The notes beneath the pieces were generated by a model. It had not been told where the DNA came from. It made no database searches and saw only the letters and a program-made list of their open reading frames with translations. DNA of 64,000 bases, taken from assembly GCA_013816585.1 (NCBI GenBank), contig JACDEE010000003.1:1-64000 (forward strand), in the 5' to 3' direction. Shown here one piece after another: positions 54,756 to 63,452 of the stretch. The translations under genes were made by a program, and so were the position numbers. The stretch's first letter is position 1. Each line of letters opens with the position of its first letter. This DNA is from Sphingosinicella sp. (GTDB taxonomy: Bacteria > Pseudomonadota > Alphaproteobacteria > Sphingomonadales > Sphingomonadaceae).

Positions 54756-55976
54756 ATGAGCGCGGCTATGGCGCAGAATTGGAGCCCGGCAAGCTGGCAG
54801 CAGCATGAAGCAAGGCAGCAGCCTGTTTACGCCGACAAGGCTGCGCTCGACGCCGCCACGCAGGAACTGGCTTCCTACCCCACGCTTATCGAGCCTGCCG
54901 ATGCCCGCAAGCTCAAGGCAGCTATTGCCGACGCTCAGGCCGGCCGAGCTTTCGTCCTCCAGGGCGGCGACTGCGCCGAAAGCTTCGCCGAATTCTCCCC
55001 TGCCAATATTGATGCGAGCTTCCGCCTGATCATGGACATGGCGGGAATCATGGCCGCCCGATCGGGCCTGCCGATCGTCAAGATCGGGCGCATGGCGGGG
55101 CAATTCGCCAAGCCCCGATCGACCGAGATCGAACAGAAACAGGGCGCCGGCCTTCCGGCCTATCGCGGCGACATCGTCAACGGCATCGCGTTCGAGGAAG
55201 GCAGCCGGGCGCCCGACCCTGCGCGCATGTTCCGCGCTTATGCCCAGGCCTATGCCACGCTAGCGCGGCTTGGCGATCTGGCAGAGGCCGAGGGTGCCGA
55301 CCTCTATACCAGCCACGAAGCCCTGCTGCTTCCCTGGGAACAGGCGCTGACCCGGCCCGAAGCGGAGGGTGCCGGCCGCATCTACGGTACCTCGGCACAT
55401 CTTCTCTGGATCGGCGACCGTACCCGCTTCCCCGGCTCCGCCCATGTCGAATTCGCGAGGGGGTTAGCGAACCCGATCGGCATCAAATGCGGCCCCAGCC
55501 TCGATCAAGCCACGTTGGTGACCCTGCTCGACACGCTTAATCCGGCGCGCGAACCCGGCCGCATCACGCTCATCAGCCGGATGGGTGCAGGCCGGATCGG
55601 TGAGGCGCTCCCGCCTTTGCTCCGCGCGGTGCGGCAGGAAGGCCACCCCATACTCTGGTCCTGCGACCCGATGCACGGCAACACGATCAAGGCCGCCAAC
55701 GGCTACAAGACCCGCCCGTTCGGAACCATATTGGACGAAATCCGCGCCTTCTTCGAAATCTGCGCTGCCGAAGGCGCGCATCCGGGCGGCGTGCATGTCG
55801 AAATGACCGGCCAGAACGTCACCGAATGCACCGGCGGCGCCGTCCCCGTCACCGAACAGAATCTCGCCGACCGCTACCACACCCATTGCGACCCCCGCCT
55901 CAACCCCGGCCAGGCGCTGGAACTGGCGCACCTGGTCGCGGACATCATGCCCCGGCGGAAGTCGCAGGCGGCCTGA
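54756..55976 (+). CDS. class II DAHP synthase, short form
   Basis: 406 residues (ATG 54756, or 402 from ATG 54768). First step of the shikimate pathway: phosphoenolpyruvate plus erythrose-4-phosphate gives DAHP. Class II motifs: VLQGGDCAESF, KIGRMAGQFAKPRS, YTSHEALLLPWEQALTR, WIGDRTR, KCGPS, ISRMGAGRI, WSCDPMHGNT, and GGVHVEMTGQNVTECTGG. Usual bacterial class II enzymes have roughly 450-470 residues. Here the stretch between YAQAYATLARL and DLYTSHEALLL is very short; it corresponds to the helices that hold the allosteric Trp site in M. tuberculosis. This resembles the short PhzC-like subclass. Confidence 0.92.
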   Translation: MSAAMAQNWSPASWQQHEARQQPVYADKAALDAATQELASYPTLIEPADARKLKAAIADAQAGRAFVLQGGDCAESFAEFSPANIDASFRLIMDMAGIMAARSGLPIVKIGRMAGQFAKPRSTEIEQKQGAGLPAYRGDIVNGIAFEEGSRAPDPARMFRAYAQAYATLARLGDLAEAEGADLYTSHEALLLPWEQALTRPEAEGAGRIYGTSAHLLWIGDRTRFPGSAHVEFARGLANPIGIKCGPSLDQATLVTLLDTLNPAREPGRITLISRMGAGRIGEALPPLLRAVRQEGHPILWSCDPMHGNTIKAANGYKTRPFGTILDEIRAFFEICAAEGAHPGGVHVEMTGQNVTECTGGAVPVTEQNLADRYHTHCDPRLNPGQALELAHLVADIMPRRKSQAA

Positions 55977-56015
55977 TCATTGTTCCGACCGGGCCGCGCT
56001 TGAGCCCAGAGTTTC

Positions 56016-56044
56016 TTGACAGAAGAGCCCCCTCCCCCATATGC
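56016..56044 (+). promoter_or_regulatory. promoter for tRNA-Glu
   Basis: TTGACA (56016-56021) and ATATGC (56039-56044) are 17 bases apart. Transcription would start near 56051, 35 bases before the tRNA. A near-consensus -35. Confidence 0.7.
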
Positions 56045-56085
56045 GCCCGTCTTCCTGTTCCGGCCCGCGCCGGCAGGCAGGCATG

Positions 56086-56160
56086 GGCCCCTTCGTCTAG
56101 CGGTTAGGACGTCGCCCTCTCACGGCGAAAACACGAGTTCGATTCTCGTAGGGGTCACCA
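56086..56160 (+). tRNA. tRNA-Glu (CTC)
   Basis: 75 bases with encoded CCA. The acceptor stem is GGCCCCT/AGGGGTC (one G-U pair); the D arm is TCGTCTAGCGGTTAGGACG, the anticodon stem TCGCC/GGCGA carries loop CTCTCAC with anticodon CTC, and the T arm is CGAGTTCGATTCTCG. It reads GAG. Its 3' end is 35 bases from the stop of the convergent helicase gene, a position often used for island integration. Confidence 0.97.
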
Positions 56161-56195
56161 GGCAGACACTTCCGGCGAATTTTTTGCGGGCCGTA

Positions 56196-59100
56196 TCATC
56201 TGCGAGACCCGATTTCGGGGTGCGACTGGAGTACGCTTTGGATCCGGAGTAGGAGGTCCGGCCCGACCCTTCGGTATCCCATCATTCGCGCCGCAGTGCG
56301 GACCAAGTCGGCAGGATCTCCCCCTCCATTGTCTTCCCACGCAAGCCGCAGAGCTTCCCGTATTTCCAATATCGAGATGTAGGGCGCCTTCAGGGTAGCA
56401 CCGCTTTCGGAAGCTCTGTCCCGGACCGGTGGCTTCGCAGCTTGTAGGTGAGTATAATAGAAACCGTCAGCCACCTGCAATTCACTGCTGTTACGGCAGG
56501 CAAGGGCCAAGGCACGTCGCGCAGCCGCAAGAATGCGTGATCCGGCTTTCTCTTTGCCAAAGCACGAAGCAATCCGCCTCGCGACTTCCTCCTCATGAAT
56601 TGGCCCTTCGTTTTGCACGATGCGCAGAGTTAGGGCGGATAACGTGCCGATATCGACCTCGTGAGGCTCGACGTAGCTTTGGGTTGGAAAATGAGCACGC
56701 TGATAGACTGGCATTTTCCGCGGTGGAGCTTCTGCAAGTGCAATCAGCACGGGCTGTGTAGGGCCCGTTGTCGAAAGGTCGCCGTTGTTGGCACCGGTCA
56801 GGCTCAGCCCGACCTTGTCGGCTTCATGCGCCGCTTCAAGAGCAATGCGCAGCCGATCGATTTCCTGCCGGCGCTGATAAAACCAGTCGGTGCTCCAAAT
56901 TCGGTGGAAACGCCAACCAAGGTGCTCGAGAACATCTTGACGCAGCCGATCGCGCTCTCGAGCCCATAGCGCACTGTGGTAGGTCGCACCATCGCACTCG
57001 ATTGCGAGGATGTATCGACCAGGCTTATCGGGGTGCCGGATTCCCAGATCGATCCGAAATCCTGCCGAGCCCACTTGGGGATCGGCAATGAAACCGAGGC
57101 CGCGCACAACTTCCGCCACGTCCTCCTCGAACGGGGTGTCTGCTTCTAAGCCAGTCGGTGAATTATCCGAGACGTAGCCGCTCTTCGCAAAGTCTAGGAA
57201 GCGCTTGAGGATCCGTGGGCCATCACCGCTGGTCCGGCTGACGTCGATGTCGCCCGGATCGAAGGAAGCGAAGACCTCGCACCGAACGCGAGCGCGCGTG
57301 AAGAGGACATTGAGCCGGCGCTCGCCGCCTTCGCCGTTGACCGGCCCAAACGACATACTCGTGAGCTTCCCACCGGGTATGGCTGGCCCGTAGCCAACGC
57401 TGATCAGGATGACGTCTCGTTCATCGCCCTGAACGTTTTCGATATTCTTGACGAAGAGGTCTTCTGATTTTCCCTCGCGCAGGAATTCGTCAAGCACCGT
57501 GTCTGACCGGCGCGACAGCTCAAGCAACTCGGTAATGAGATTACGCTGGGCGAACGAGAAGGTGACAGTGCCAAGCGACAGACTCGGGTCCCTACGCGCA
57601 TGCTCGGCCACACGAGCGACGATGGCCTCGCCTTCCCTGCGGTTATCTCGCTTGCCGCCCTTGTCGTAAACGCCGTCGACCTTCGTGAAGCAAAGCCCGT
57701 AGGCCGGATCACGCTGCAGAGGGGACGGAGGAAGGATAAGTCCGCTTTCATAGAACTCGCGATTTGAGACTTCGATGAGTGAGGGGTCCCTTGAGCGATA
57801 GTGCCAGCTCAGCATGCGCGATCCGAGGCCGCGAGCTTCGCAAAGGGTCAGAATACTTTCCAGCGCCCCGAGCCGCGCCGAGCCACCGAGCAAATCCTCC
57901 TCGTCGTCCGGAACCCCGTCGTCATCGCCCTCGCCGCTCGCCAAGCGATCGAAAAAGGAGGATGGGGGGAGTTGTTTTTTATCGCCTACGACGACGATCT
58001 GCTTTGTCCGCGCGATTGCACCTAACGCATCTTCAGGGCGCACTTGCGACGCTTCGTCGATCACAAGCAGATCAAAGCTCAGCCCGCCCGGCGGAAGGAA
58101 TTGAGCGACGGAGATTGGACTCATTAGCAGTACTGGCTTGATGCGCTGGACCGCAGTTCCCGCTCGCTCGAACAGCCGACGTAGGGCCAGGTGTCCGCGC
58201 TTTTTGCCGATCTCGCCGCGAATAACCCGCATCTCGCCCATTGCGCCTTGGGGGACCTGCGACAGGTGAGCGGCCAAGATACTTGTCACATTTTCCGAAA
58301 GCCGCTCGCGCTCAAGCTTTCCGAACTCTTTAACCAGGTCATGCCGCTTCTCCAACGCGAGGCCCCGAAGGCGATCGGACTGAGCAATTGCAAGATTCCA
58401 CAGCGCTTCGGCTCTTGCGAACTGGACCTCGACCACGGCGGCCTCGGGGCCCATTTCGGAATTATCGATCTTGTCCGCAAGCGTATCCAGTTGGTGTGTC
58501 GTTAGTTCTCGGCGCAGCCGCGCCATCTTGGCCCAAGTGGAATAACGATCAGTGTTATCGCTCATTGAGCGTAATCGCGACGCCCCCCGATCTAGCGGGA
58601 TGCTGTTGAGGCTTGTGGCGCCTAGAGACTGGGGATCGATCTTGAGCCGGGCGATGATATCGGAGAGTACACTTTCCGCGTGCGCCGCGGTGTCGATCAG
58701 CAATTGCCGGGTATCACCAATCTGCTTGGCGTTTCCGGCAAGCCGCAATACATTGCCCTGATTATATTCGAGCGTGGCTTGGCGAAGCCGTTGGCACCAT
58801 CGTGCTACTCGGAGCGGTTTTTCAAAGTCGGTTTGATCACCTCGCCATTCGTCCTTAAGCTCGCGACTAAGATATTCGCGGTCCTGATCCCAAGCTCGCT
58901 TCTGCGCTTCGATCACGAGCAGGTTGTCGACCAGTCCGACGCGATCCGCCGCTGCCTTCGGTAGAGCAGATTTCAACAGGCCCGCCAGTTCGCGAGAGGC
59001 CGCGCGATAAGCAGAGCCCCATCGCGCAAAGAAGGATTGAGCGCCGACCGAAAGGGGCGAACGAAGGGTCGATGCGGGGGTTTCGAAAGCATGGGGGACG

Positions 59101-60797
59101 AAGGTTTCCGCCTGTGCGTCGCGTGCTTTTCTCCAGTCCCGCGCCGCTTCCAAGCCGTCACTAACACGGCCGATGTCCGACATGCGCAGCATCGAGGCTG
59201 CAATCGATTCCGTGCCCGGGGGCAGGCCGTCCAATCGATCAAGCAGATCACAGATGGCCGGCACCTGCTCAAGGGTGTTTGCCATCCCTAGGCCAAGCTC
59301 TTCCTTTATGGCTAGCACCTTGCCATGCAGCGCCTCGACCTTCTCCGCGCCTCGAGTGAGTTCGGGCTCCAAGCGCGACAGATCGACGGGCTGGAGGTCG
59401 AGATTTCCCACGCCTGCGTATGGATGCTCGCCTTCCCCCTCGGCCAATGACAAATCCGCGTAGGCCCGGAGATCATTACAGAGGCGCTTCTCCTCTTCGC
59501 GTGACAGCGAGGTGAGCGCGACACCGTCGAGGCTCGGCGGAGGGGCTCCCATTCCAAGAAATCGTGATTGTCGCGCTAGGACGCTGAAGCCGCTCTCGCC
59601 GCTTGCGCCAATCCGACTGTGAAGCTCATCTGCCAAACTGTTGAGGCGGTCACGGGATTCCCGGAGGGCATGAGGTGGTCCGGGCGTTGCCGGGACTGCT
59701 TGGCCCGCGTTTAACGTGGAGGCTAACTCGGCGAGGACCGACTTCTTGTTGGCGCTTCGGGAATGCAGCTCGAGGCAGACATCCCTGAGGCCAGTTTTGA
59801 CGAGCCGATCGTGCACCACCGACAGCGCGGCCATCTTCTCAGCAACGAACAACACGCGCTTGCCGTCCTTCACGGCGGCGGCGATGATGTTAGTTATCGT
59901 CTGAGATTTTCCTGTGCCGGGAGGCCCCTGAACCACCAGATTGCGGCCTGACCTGACCTCCTCAATGACCTTGGCTTGCGATGCGTCTGCATCGACTACA
60001 TGGAAGATGTTTTCAGGCGGCAACACATCGTCTAGCCTATCGTCTGGGCCAAACAGTGGCTCTTCTCGTTCAAAGCCTTCGTAGAGCAGGCCGCGGGTTA
60101 ACTCATGGTCAGCAAGGGCTCCGTCTGGCCATGCTTCGACATCGAGGTCTCGATACATGAGTAATTTGCTGAAACTGAAAAAGCCGAGCTGGATGGCGTC
60201 AGGATCGATCTTCCACCTTTGGCGGTGCTCGATCGTATTTTGAACCTTCGTGAAGTATTCTGATGGCGACCACTCTTCACCCACATCCAGGTCGGGTAGC
60301 GTCACACCGAAATCGGCCTTAAATCGCTGTTGAAGCGGGAGATTGGTGGGGAAATCCTCTTCGCGGAGGCGTAAGTCGAATGTCGATGTCTTCGCATTTC
60401 GAATGAGTTCGACCGGAAGCATTACGAGCGGAGCTTCTCGGACCACGTTCGAGTTCGCATCCTCAAACCAGGTGAGGAAACCAAGGGCGAGATAGAGAAT
60501 ATTAACGCCGCTCTCTTCTTCCGCGGTCTGTGCTTCGCGATGAAGCTTAAGGAGCTTCTTTTGGAGGGCGTCCGGGCCGAGGCGGGTCTCTAGGAAATTA
60601 TCGGTATAGGATGGTGGTTCGTGAAGCGGCCCGACTCCGATATGATTTGCACCGGCACTCGTTTTCTCAGCCGACGACAGGCCTTGCAGCTCGTGGGTGG
60701 GGCTGCGGCTGGAATGCTTTCCGGCGGCATGGCCTTGCTGCCGATCCGCTTGTGCTGCGCGCTCAGCGATTGGGATGGGCCGGGGTGAGGTTGGCAC
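56196..60797 (-). CDS. large SF1 helicase with Vsr-like nuclease and DUF3320 (Hhe-like, N-terminally truncated)
   Basis: 1533 codons. Family homology seems to begin near residue 60 (SYTDNFLETRLGPD), followed by GVNILYLALGFLTWFED. Walker A GPPGTGKSQT is at 291-300, Walker B VIDEASQVRPEDA near 911, then VVGDKKQLPPSSF, WHYRSRDPSL, ENVQGDERDVILIS and RRLNVLFTRAR. A Vsr-like nuclease of the MTES_1575 type follows (FRIDLGIRHPDKPG, AIECDGATYHS near 1267), then DUF3320 (VDIGTLSALTLRIVQNEGPI near 1380). Relatives start with a DUF4011 domain of several hundred residues that is absent. The first ~60 codons run antisense into the MBL gene and may not be native. DUF4011-helicase-Vsr proteins are the Hhe antiphage class. 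Confidence 0.8.
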   Translation of the reverse strand: MPTSPRPIPIAERAAQADRQQGHAAGKHSSRSPTHELQGLSSAEKTSAGANHIGVGPLHEPPSYTDNFLETRLGPDALQKKLLKLHREAQTAEEESGVNILYLALGFLTWFEDANSNVVREAPLVMLPVELIRNAKTSTFDLRLREEDFPTNLPLQQRFKADFGVTLPDLDVGEEWSPSEYFTKVQNTIEHRQRWKIDPDAIQLGFFSFSKLLMYRDLDVEAWPDGALADHELTRGLLYEGFEREEPLFGPDDRLDDVLPPENIFHVVDADASQAKVIEEVRSGRNLVVQGPPGTGKSQTITNIIAAAVKDGKRVLFVAEKMAALSVVHDRLVKTGLRDVCLELHSRSANKKSVLAELASTLNAGQAVPATPGPPHALRESRDRLNSLADELHSRIGASGESGFSVLARQSRFLGMGAPPPSLDGVALTSLSREEEKRLCNDLRAYADLSLAEGEGEHPYAGVGNLDLQPVDLSRLEPELTRGAEKVEALHGKVLAIKEELGLGMANTLEQVPAICDLLDRLDGLPPGTESIAASMLRMSDIGRVSDGLEAARDWRKARDAQAETFVPHAFETPASTLRSPLSVGAQSFFARWGSAYRAASRELAGLLKSALPKAAADRVGLVDNLLVIEAQKRAWDQDREYLSRELKDEWRGDQTDFEKPLRVARWCQRLRQATLEYNQGNVLRLAGNAKQIGDTRQLLIDTAAHAESVLSDIIARLKIDPQSLGATSLNSIPLDRGASRLRSMSDNTDRYSTWAKMARLRRELTTHQLDTLADKIDNSEMGPEAAVVEVQFARAEALWNLAIAQSDRLRGLALEKRHDLVKEFGKLERERLSENVTSILAAHLSQVPQGAMGEMRVIRGEIGKKRGHLALRRLFERAGTAVQRIKPVLLMSPISVAQFLPPGGLSFDLLVIDEASQVRPEDALGAIARTKQIVVVGDKKQLPPSSFFDRLASGEGDDDGVPDDEEDLLGGSARLGALESILTLCEARGLGSRMLSWHYRSRDPSLIEVSNREFYESGLILPPSPLQRDPAYGLCFTKVDGVYDKGGKRDNRREGEAIVARVAEHARRDPSLSLGTVTFSFAQRNLITELLELSRRSDTVLDEFLREGKSEDLFVKNIENVQGDERDVILISVGYGPAIPGGKLTSMSFGPVNGEGGERRLNVLFTRARVRCEVFASFDPGDIDVSRTSGDGPRILKRFLDFAKSGYVSDNSPTGLEADTPFEEDVAEVVRGLGFIADPQVGSAGFRIDLGIRHPDKPGRYILAIECDGATYHSALWARERDRLRQDVLEHLGWRFHRIWSTDWFYQRRQEIDRLRIALEAAHEADKVGLSLTGANNGDLSTTGPTQPVLIALAEAPPRKMPVYQRAHFPTQSYVEPHEVDIGTLSALTLRIVQNEGPIHEEEVARRIASCFGKEKAGSRILAAARRALALACRNSSELQVADGFYYTHLQAAKPPVRDRASESGATLKAPYISILEIREALRLAWEDNGGGDPADLVRTAARMMGYRRVGPDLLLRIQSVLQSHPEIGSRR

Positions 60798-61486
60798 TGC
60801 CCGAAAGCACGATTTTCATCGATCCCTTGAGAAATGGCGGAATCTGGGGCAGCGCACTTCCGGACCGTCTAGTGCCCGTCAACGATGCGAAGGGTGACCG
60901 GTTCGTCCTGATCACGCATCGGCATCCGGACCACGCCGATCCAGTCGCGATACAGGAGGCGCTCGGCACGAATGGGACTTTGGTCTACGCAGGCGCCGGC
61001 GTCCCGAACGTACCGGGAGTACGGACGCGTGCCTGCGCCTTGTACGAGCCCCAAATCCTTGGTGACTTTACGGTCACGGCCGTGCCTGCCGCCGACGGCT
61101 ATGGAGACCCGCAGGTTTCGTGGATAGTGTCCGCGGCGGGGCGCAGGATAATCCATTGCGGCGATACTTTATGGCATGGATTTTGGTGGCAGATTGGCCG
61201 CCAATATGGACCGTTCGATGCGGCCTTCCTGCCGATTAACGGCGCCCGTTTTCGATGGCGCCAGCCGGCAAGCGAGATACCGGCGGTGCTGACCCCGGAA
61301 CAGGCCGTCGCGGCCGCCGTGATCCTCGGCGCGCGCACCCTGGTCCCCATCCATTTCGGAATCGAAGGCGCGGAAGGTTACCTGGAGGTCGAGCAGCCGG
61401 TGGAAGCCCTGCGCGCCGCCGCCGCGCGCCGTGATATTAAAGTCAGCATGTTGGATCCCGGTGAATGGCTGGACTGGGACCGGTGA
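60752..61486 (+). CDS. MBL-fold metallohydrolase
   Basis: About 244 residues from GTG 60752 (MLRAQRLGWAGVRLALPEST). The fold: LGWAGVRL, IDPLRNGG, HRHPDHADPVAIQEAL (HxHxDH-like), HCGDTLWHG, and VPIHFGIEGAEGYLE. Similar proteins, including UlaG-like lactonases, usually begin a few residues before RLGWAG, so the native start is probably close by. An ATG at 60611 would add 47 residues that have no family character and run antisense to the helicase. No ribosome site precedes the GTG. Confidence 0.7.
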   Translation: MLRAQRLGWAGVRLALPESTIFIDPLRNGGIWGSALPDRLVPVNDAKGDRFVLITHRHPDHADPVAIQEALGTNGTLVYAGAGVPNVPGVRTRACALYEPQILGDFTVTAVPAADGYGDPQVSWIVSAAGRRIIHCGDTLWHGFWWQIGRQYGPFDAAFLPINGARFRWRQPASEIPAVLTPEQAVAAAVILGARTLVPIHFGIEGAEGYLEVEQPVEALRAAAARRDIKVSMLDPGEWLDWDR

Positions 61487-61506
61487 AAGCGCCTTCCACG
61501 CAATTA

Positions 61507-61587
61507 TAATTCCAGGGACACAATACTAATTGGCCAAGGTCAGCGCCTTAGCCCAGAAAATAATTAGGTATTACGTCCCCGGAATTA
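61507..61587. repeat. REPIN-like imperfect inverted repeat
   Basis: The left arm (61507-61531) begins TAATTCCAGGGACACAATAC and ends TAATT; the right arm (61562-61587) is AATTAGGTATTACGTCCCCG and ends GAATTA. Their reverse complements agree at about 22 of 26 positions, with one unpaired base. Palindromes with AATTCCGGGGAC...TAATT ends are typical of repeats mobilised by REP-associated tyrosine transposases. No transposase gene is present in the window, so this is a non-autonomous copy, and the 30-base spacer carries no gene. Confidence 0.65.
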
Positions 61588-61672
61588 CGCCCGGCCCGTC
61601 CCCACGCGCCGTTATTGCCTTTTCGTCGATCGAAAGCTGTGCTTTGTTCGTGAAAAGATGTCGGGGGGCATA

Positions 61673-62803
61673 ATGGGAAATTTCGTACGCCTGGGTCGGA
61701 TCGCTGAGGCCGTGACCGGCAAGTGGGCAGCAAAGCGAACTGCCTTTGCAAAGGCAGCGGCGCTGACGAGTTTCGTCTGTCTGGGACTGACGGGCGGACA
61801 TGCATCGGCTGCCGACCTTGATGACGGACTTAGTCTGTTGATGACGGAAGCCGATTCCGTTGCCGCCGTTCAAATGATTTCCGAAGCCGGTGCGGAAACG
61901 CCGGCCGCTTTCAGGATGGTCGAAATATTGAGAGAGGCCGAGACGTTTGAAGTGTCCGACGGCGTCACCCTGGAAGGGAGGATAACCAGTTACGAAATGC
62001 AGGCCGACTGCAAGAATGATCGGCTGCGCATCGTAAGCATCACGGCGTTAGGGGAAAATCTGCAGCCGACACGCACCGAACAGATCGATTCCGAATGGGT
62101 GGAGGTTTATTATCCGAATTCGCGAGTCACCACTTTTGCCTGTGGCTCTGCGGAAAAGAAGGCTCAGCTGGAAAAGCGACGCTTCGCGGACCTAGCAAGC
62201 CTGGCCCCGGCGGCGCTCGACATCATGGATGCCAAGAAGAGCGCTGATGCGGCGCATCAAGCCGCAGCCAGCAGCAGCGCATCCTCATCCGCCGGGATGG
62301 AACCCACTCTCGACGGGATCAGCGTGTCCGATTGTGCGACGCCCGCCGGCAGGGCCGCCGCCGCGCATCGGGTATCGCCGGACAAGGTGCGATATGCCGG
62401 GAACATGAACGATGCGATGCTTAAGGAAGCCTCGCTCGCTTCTGTGCAGGAAAGCTGTGCCCTCTGGGTCATCCTCAGCCGCGAAGATCCGTTCGAAAAG
62501 CCGGAACTGATCCCCATGCGCTATTGGTATGCCCTGGACTTCGCCGATTGCCAGGCCGCGTGGAACGGATCCTGCGAAAGGGCCTTCAACATCGAGATTC
62601 CCAAGGGGTTTCAAATGTGCCGCGCGGATTTCCAGCAGGATGGCCGCGGCGACAAGGCTGAAATCCTCGTTACGCCGGAAGGATGGCTTCCGGGCGGAGG
62701 CCAGACGCCGCGCTTCACCAAATACAGGATCTTGCTGCATTCGGATGGCGGCTATCACATTCTGGATAAGCAGAGCGCCAACATAAAAATCCAGGATCTG
62801 TAG
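61673..62803 (+). CDS. hypothetical exported protein
   Basis: 376 residues from ATG 61673, just after GGGGGG. The N-terminus has a basic stretch and a hydrophobic core (FAKAAALTSFVCLGLTGG) ending HASAAD, a signal peptide with a long n-region. The mature part has many cysteines (ADCKND, FACGSAEK, SDCATP, ESCALW, DFADCQ, GSCERA, QMCRAD) and an Ala/Ser-rich linker near 190-210 (SSSASSSAG). No domain is recognised. The cysteine number suggests a disulphide-stabilised periplasmic protein. Confidence 0.6.
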   Translation: MGNFVRLGRIAEAVTGKWAAKRTAFAKAAALTSFVCLGLTGGHASAADLDDGLSLLMTEADSVAAVQMISEAGAETPAAFRMVEILREAETFEVSDGVTLEGRITSYEMQADCKNDRLRIVSITALGENLQPTRTEQIDSEWVEVYYPNSRVTTFACGSAEKKAQLEKRRFADLASLAPAALDIMDAKKSADAAHQAAASSSASSSAGMEPTLDGISVSDCATPAGRAAAAHRVSPDKVRYAGNMNDAMLKEASLASVQESCALWVILSREDPFEKPELIPMRYWYALDFADCQAAWNGSCERAFNIEIPKGFQMCRADFQQDGRGDKAEILVTPEGWLPGGGQTPRFTKYRILLHSDGGYHILDKQSANIKIQDL

Positions 62804-62860
62804 ATCCGGTATATCAGCGACAGGCTGGGAAATGACGAGCGCCAGAAACGAGGCTGCGCA

Positions 62861-63229
62861 ATGCCAGTTAAGCCTCCTCCGCCGCTTCCCAAGCCGCCCG
62901 TACCCACGCCCAACATGGTGGCTGCAAAAATCTATATGGGGCAGCACAATGCGACGCGGCTGAGCTTCGTCATATCCAATACGGGCAGCGGCCCCAGCCA
63001 GACGCAAATCGTGGTCGACGGCTATGATACTTTCTTCAAGCGCTGGATGCCGCATTGGGCAGAAACCATCATTCCGTTGCAGCCGAATGAATCCTATAAT
63101 TTCGACCAGCCCACATCGGACAAGGCATGCTGGCGGATCCGATCGGCGCACATGACGGCGTCGGGCAATTGGCAGATCGGCAACACCTGGAACTACCCCG
63201 GAAGCTGCCCCCACGGGCCGGCGCCGTAA
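62861..63229 (+). CDS. hypothetical protein
   Basis: 122 residues. A proline-rich start (MPVKPPPPLPKPPVPTPNMV) is followed by a beta-rich part with GQHNATRLSFVISNTGSGPS, ETIIPLQPNESYNF and AHMTASGNWQIGNTWNYPGS, ending with two cysteines. No signal peptide is visible. No family is recognised. It follows the exported protein by 57 bases on the same strand, and a strong hairpin lies downstream, so the two may share a transcript. Confidence 0.5.
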   Translation: MPVKPPPPLPKPPVPTPNMVAAKIYMGQHNATRLSFVISNTGSGPSQTQIVVDGYDTFFKRWMPHWAETIIPLQPNESYNFDQPTSDKACWRIRSAHMTASGNWQIGNTWNYPGSCPHGPAP

Positions 63230-63286
63230 TGCACTTCCCGAGGGAAGCAGGATAGCCGCCTGCCGGCCCGTAGCGGATACGCTCAA

Positions 63287-63311
63287 CCTGGCTGGGCGGC
63301 ATCCAGCCAGG
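63287..63311. repeat. perfect 9-bp hairpin
   Basis: CCTGGCTGG and CCAGCCAGG flank a 7-base loop. There is no T tract on either strand, so a terminator is possible but unproven. The rest of the gap from 63230 to 63452 shows nothing else. Confidence 0.5.
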
Positions 63312-63452
63312 CCCAAGCGATCTGAATCTTGCGGAAGAATATCTCCAGCCGATGCCTGGTAGCGCTAGCGCGCCGCTCTTACAGCCGACGCCCGGCCGCC
63401 ATTCATCGGTAACGCGGCAACTCGCCTAAGCCGCGCGCCGCATCTTCTATTT

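Noticed and set aside
60600-60800. duplicate of the tRNA-Glu 3' end as attR
   Set aside because: I found no stretch matching the T arm and acceptor end of the tRNA in this interval.
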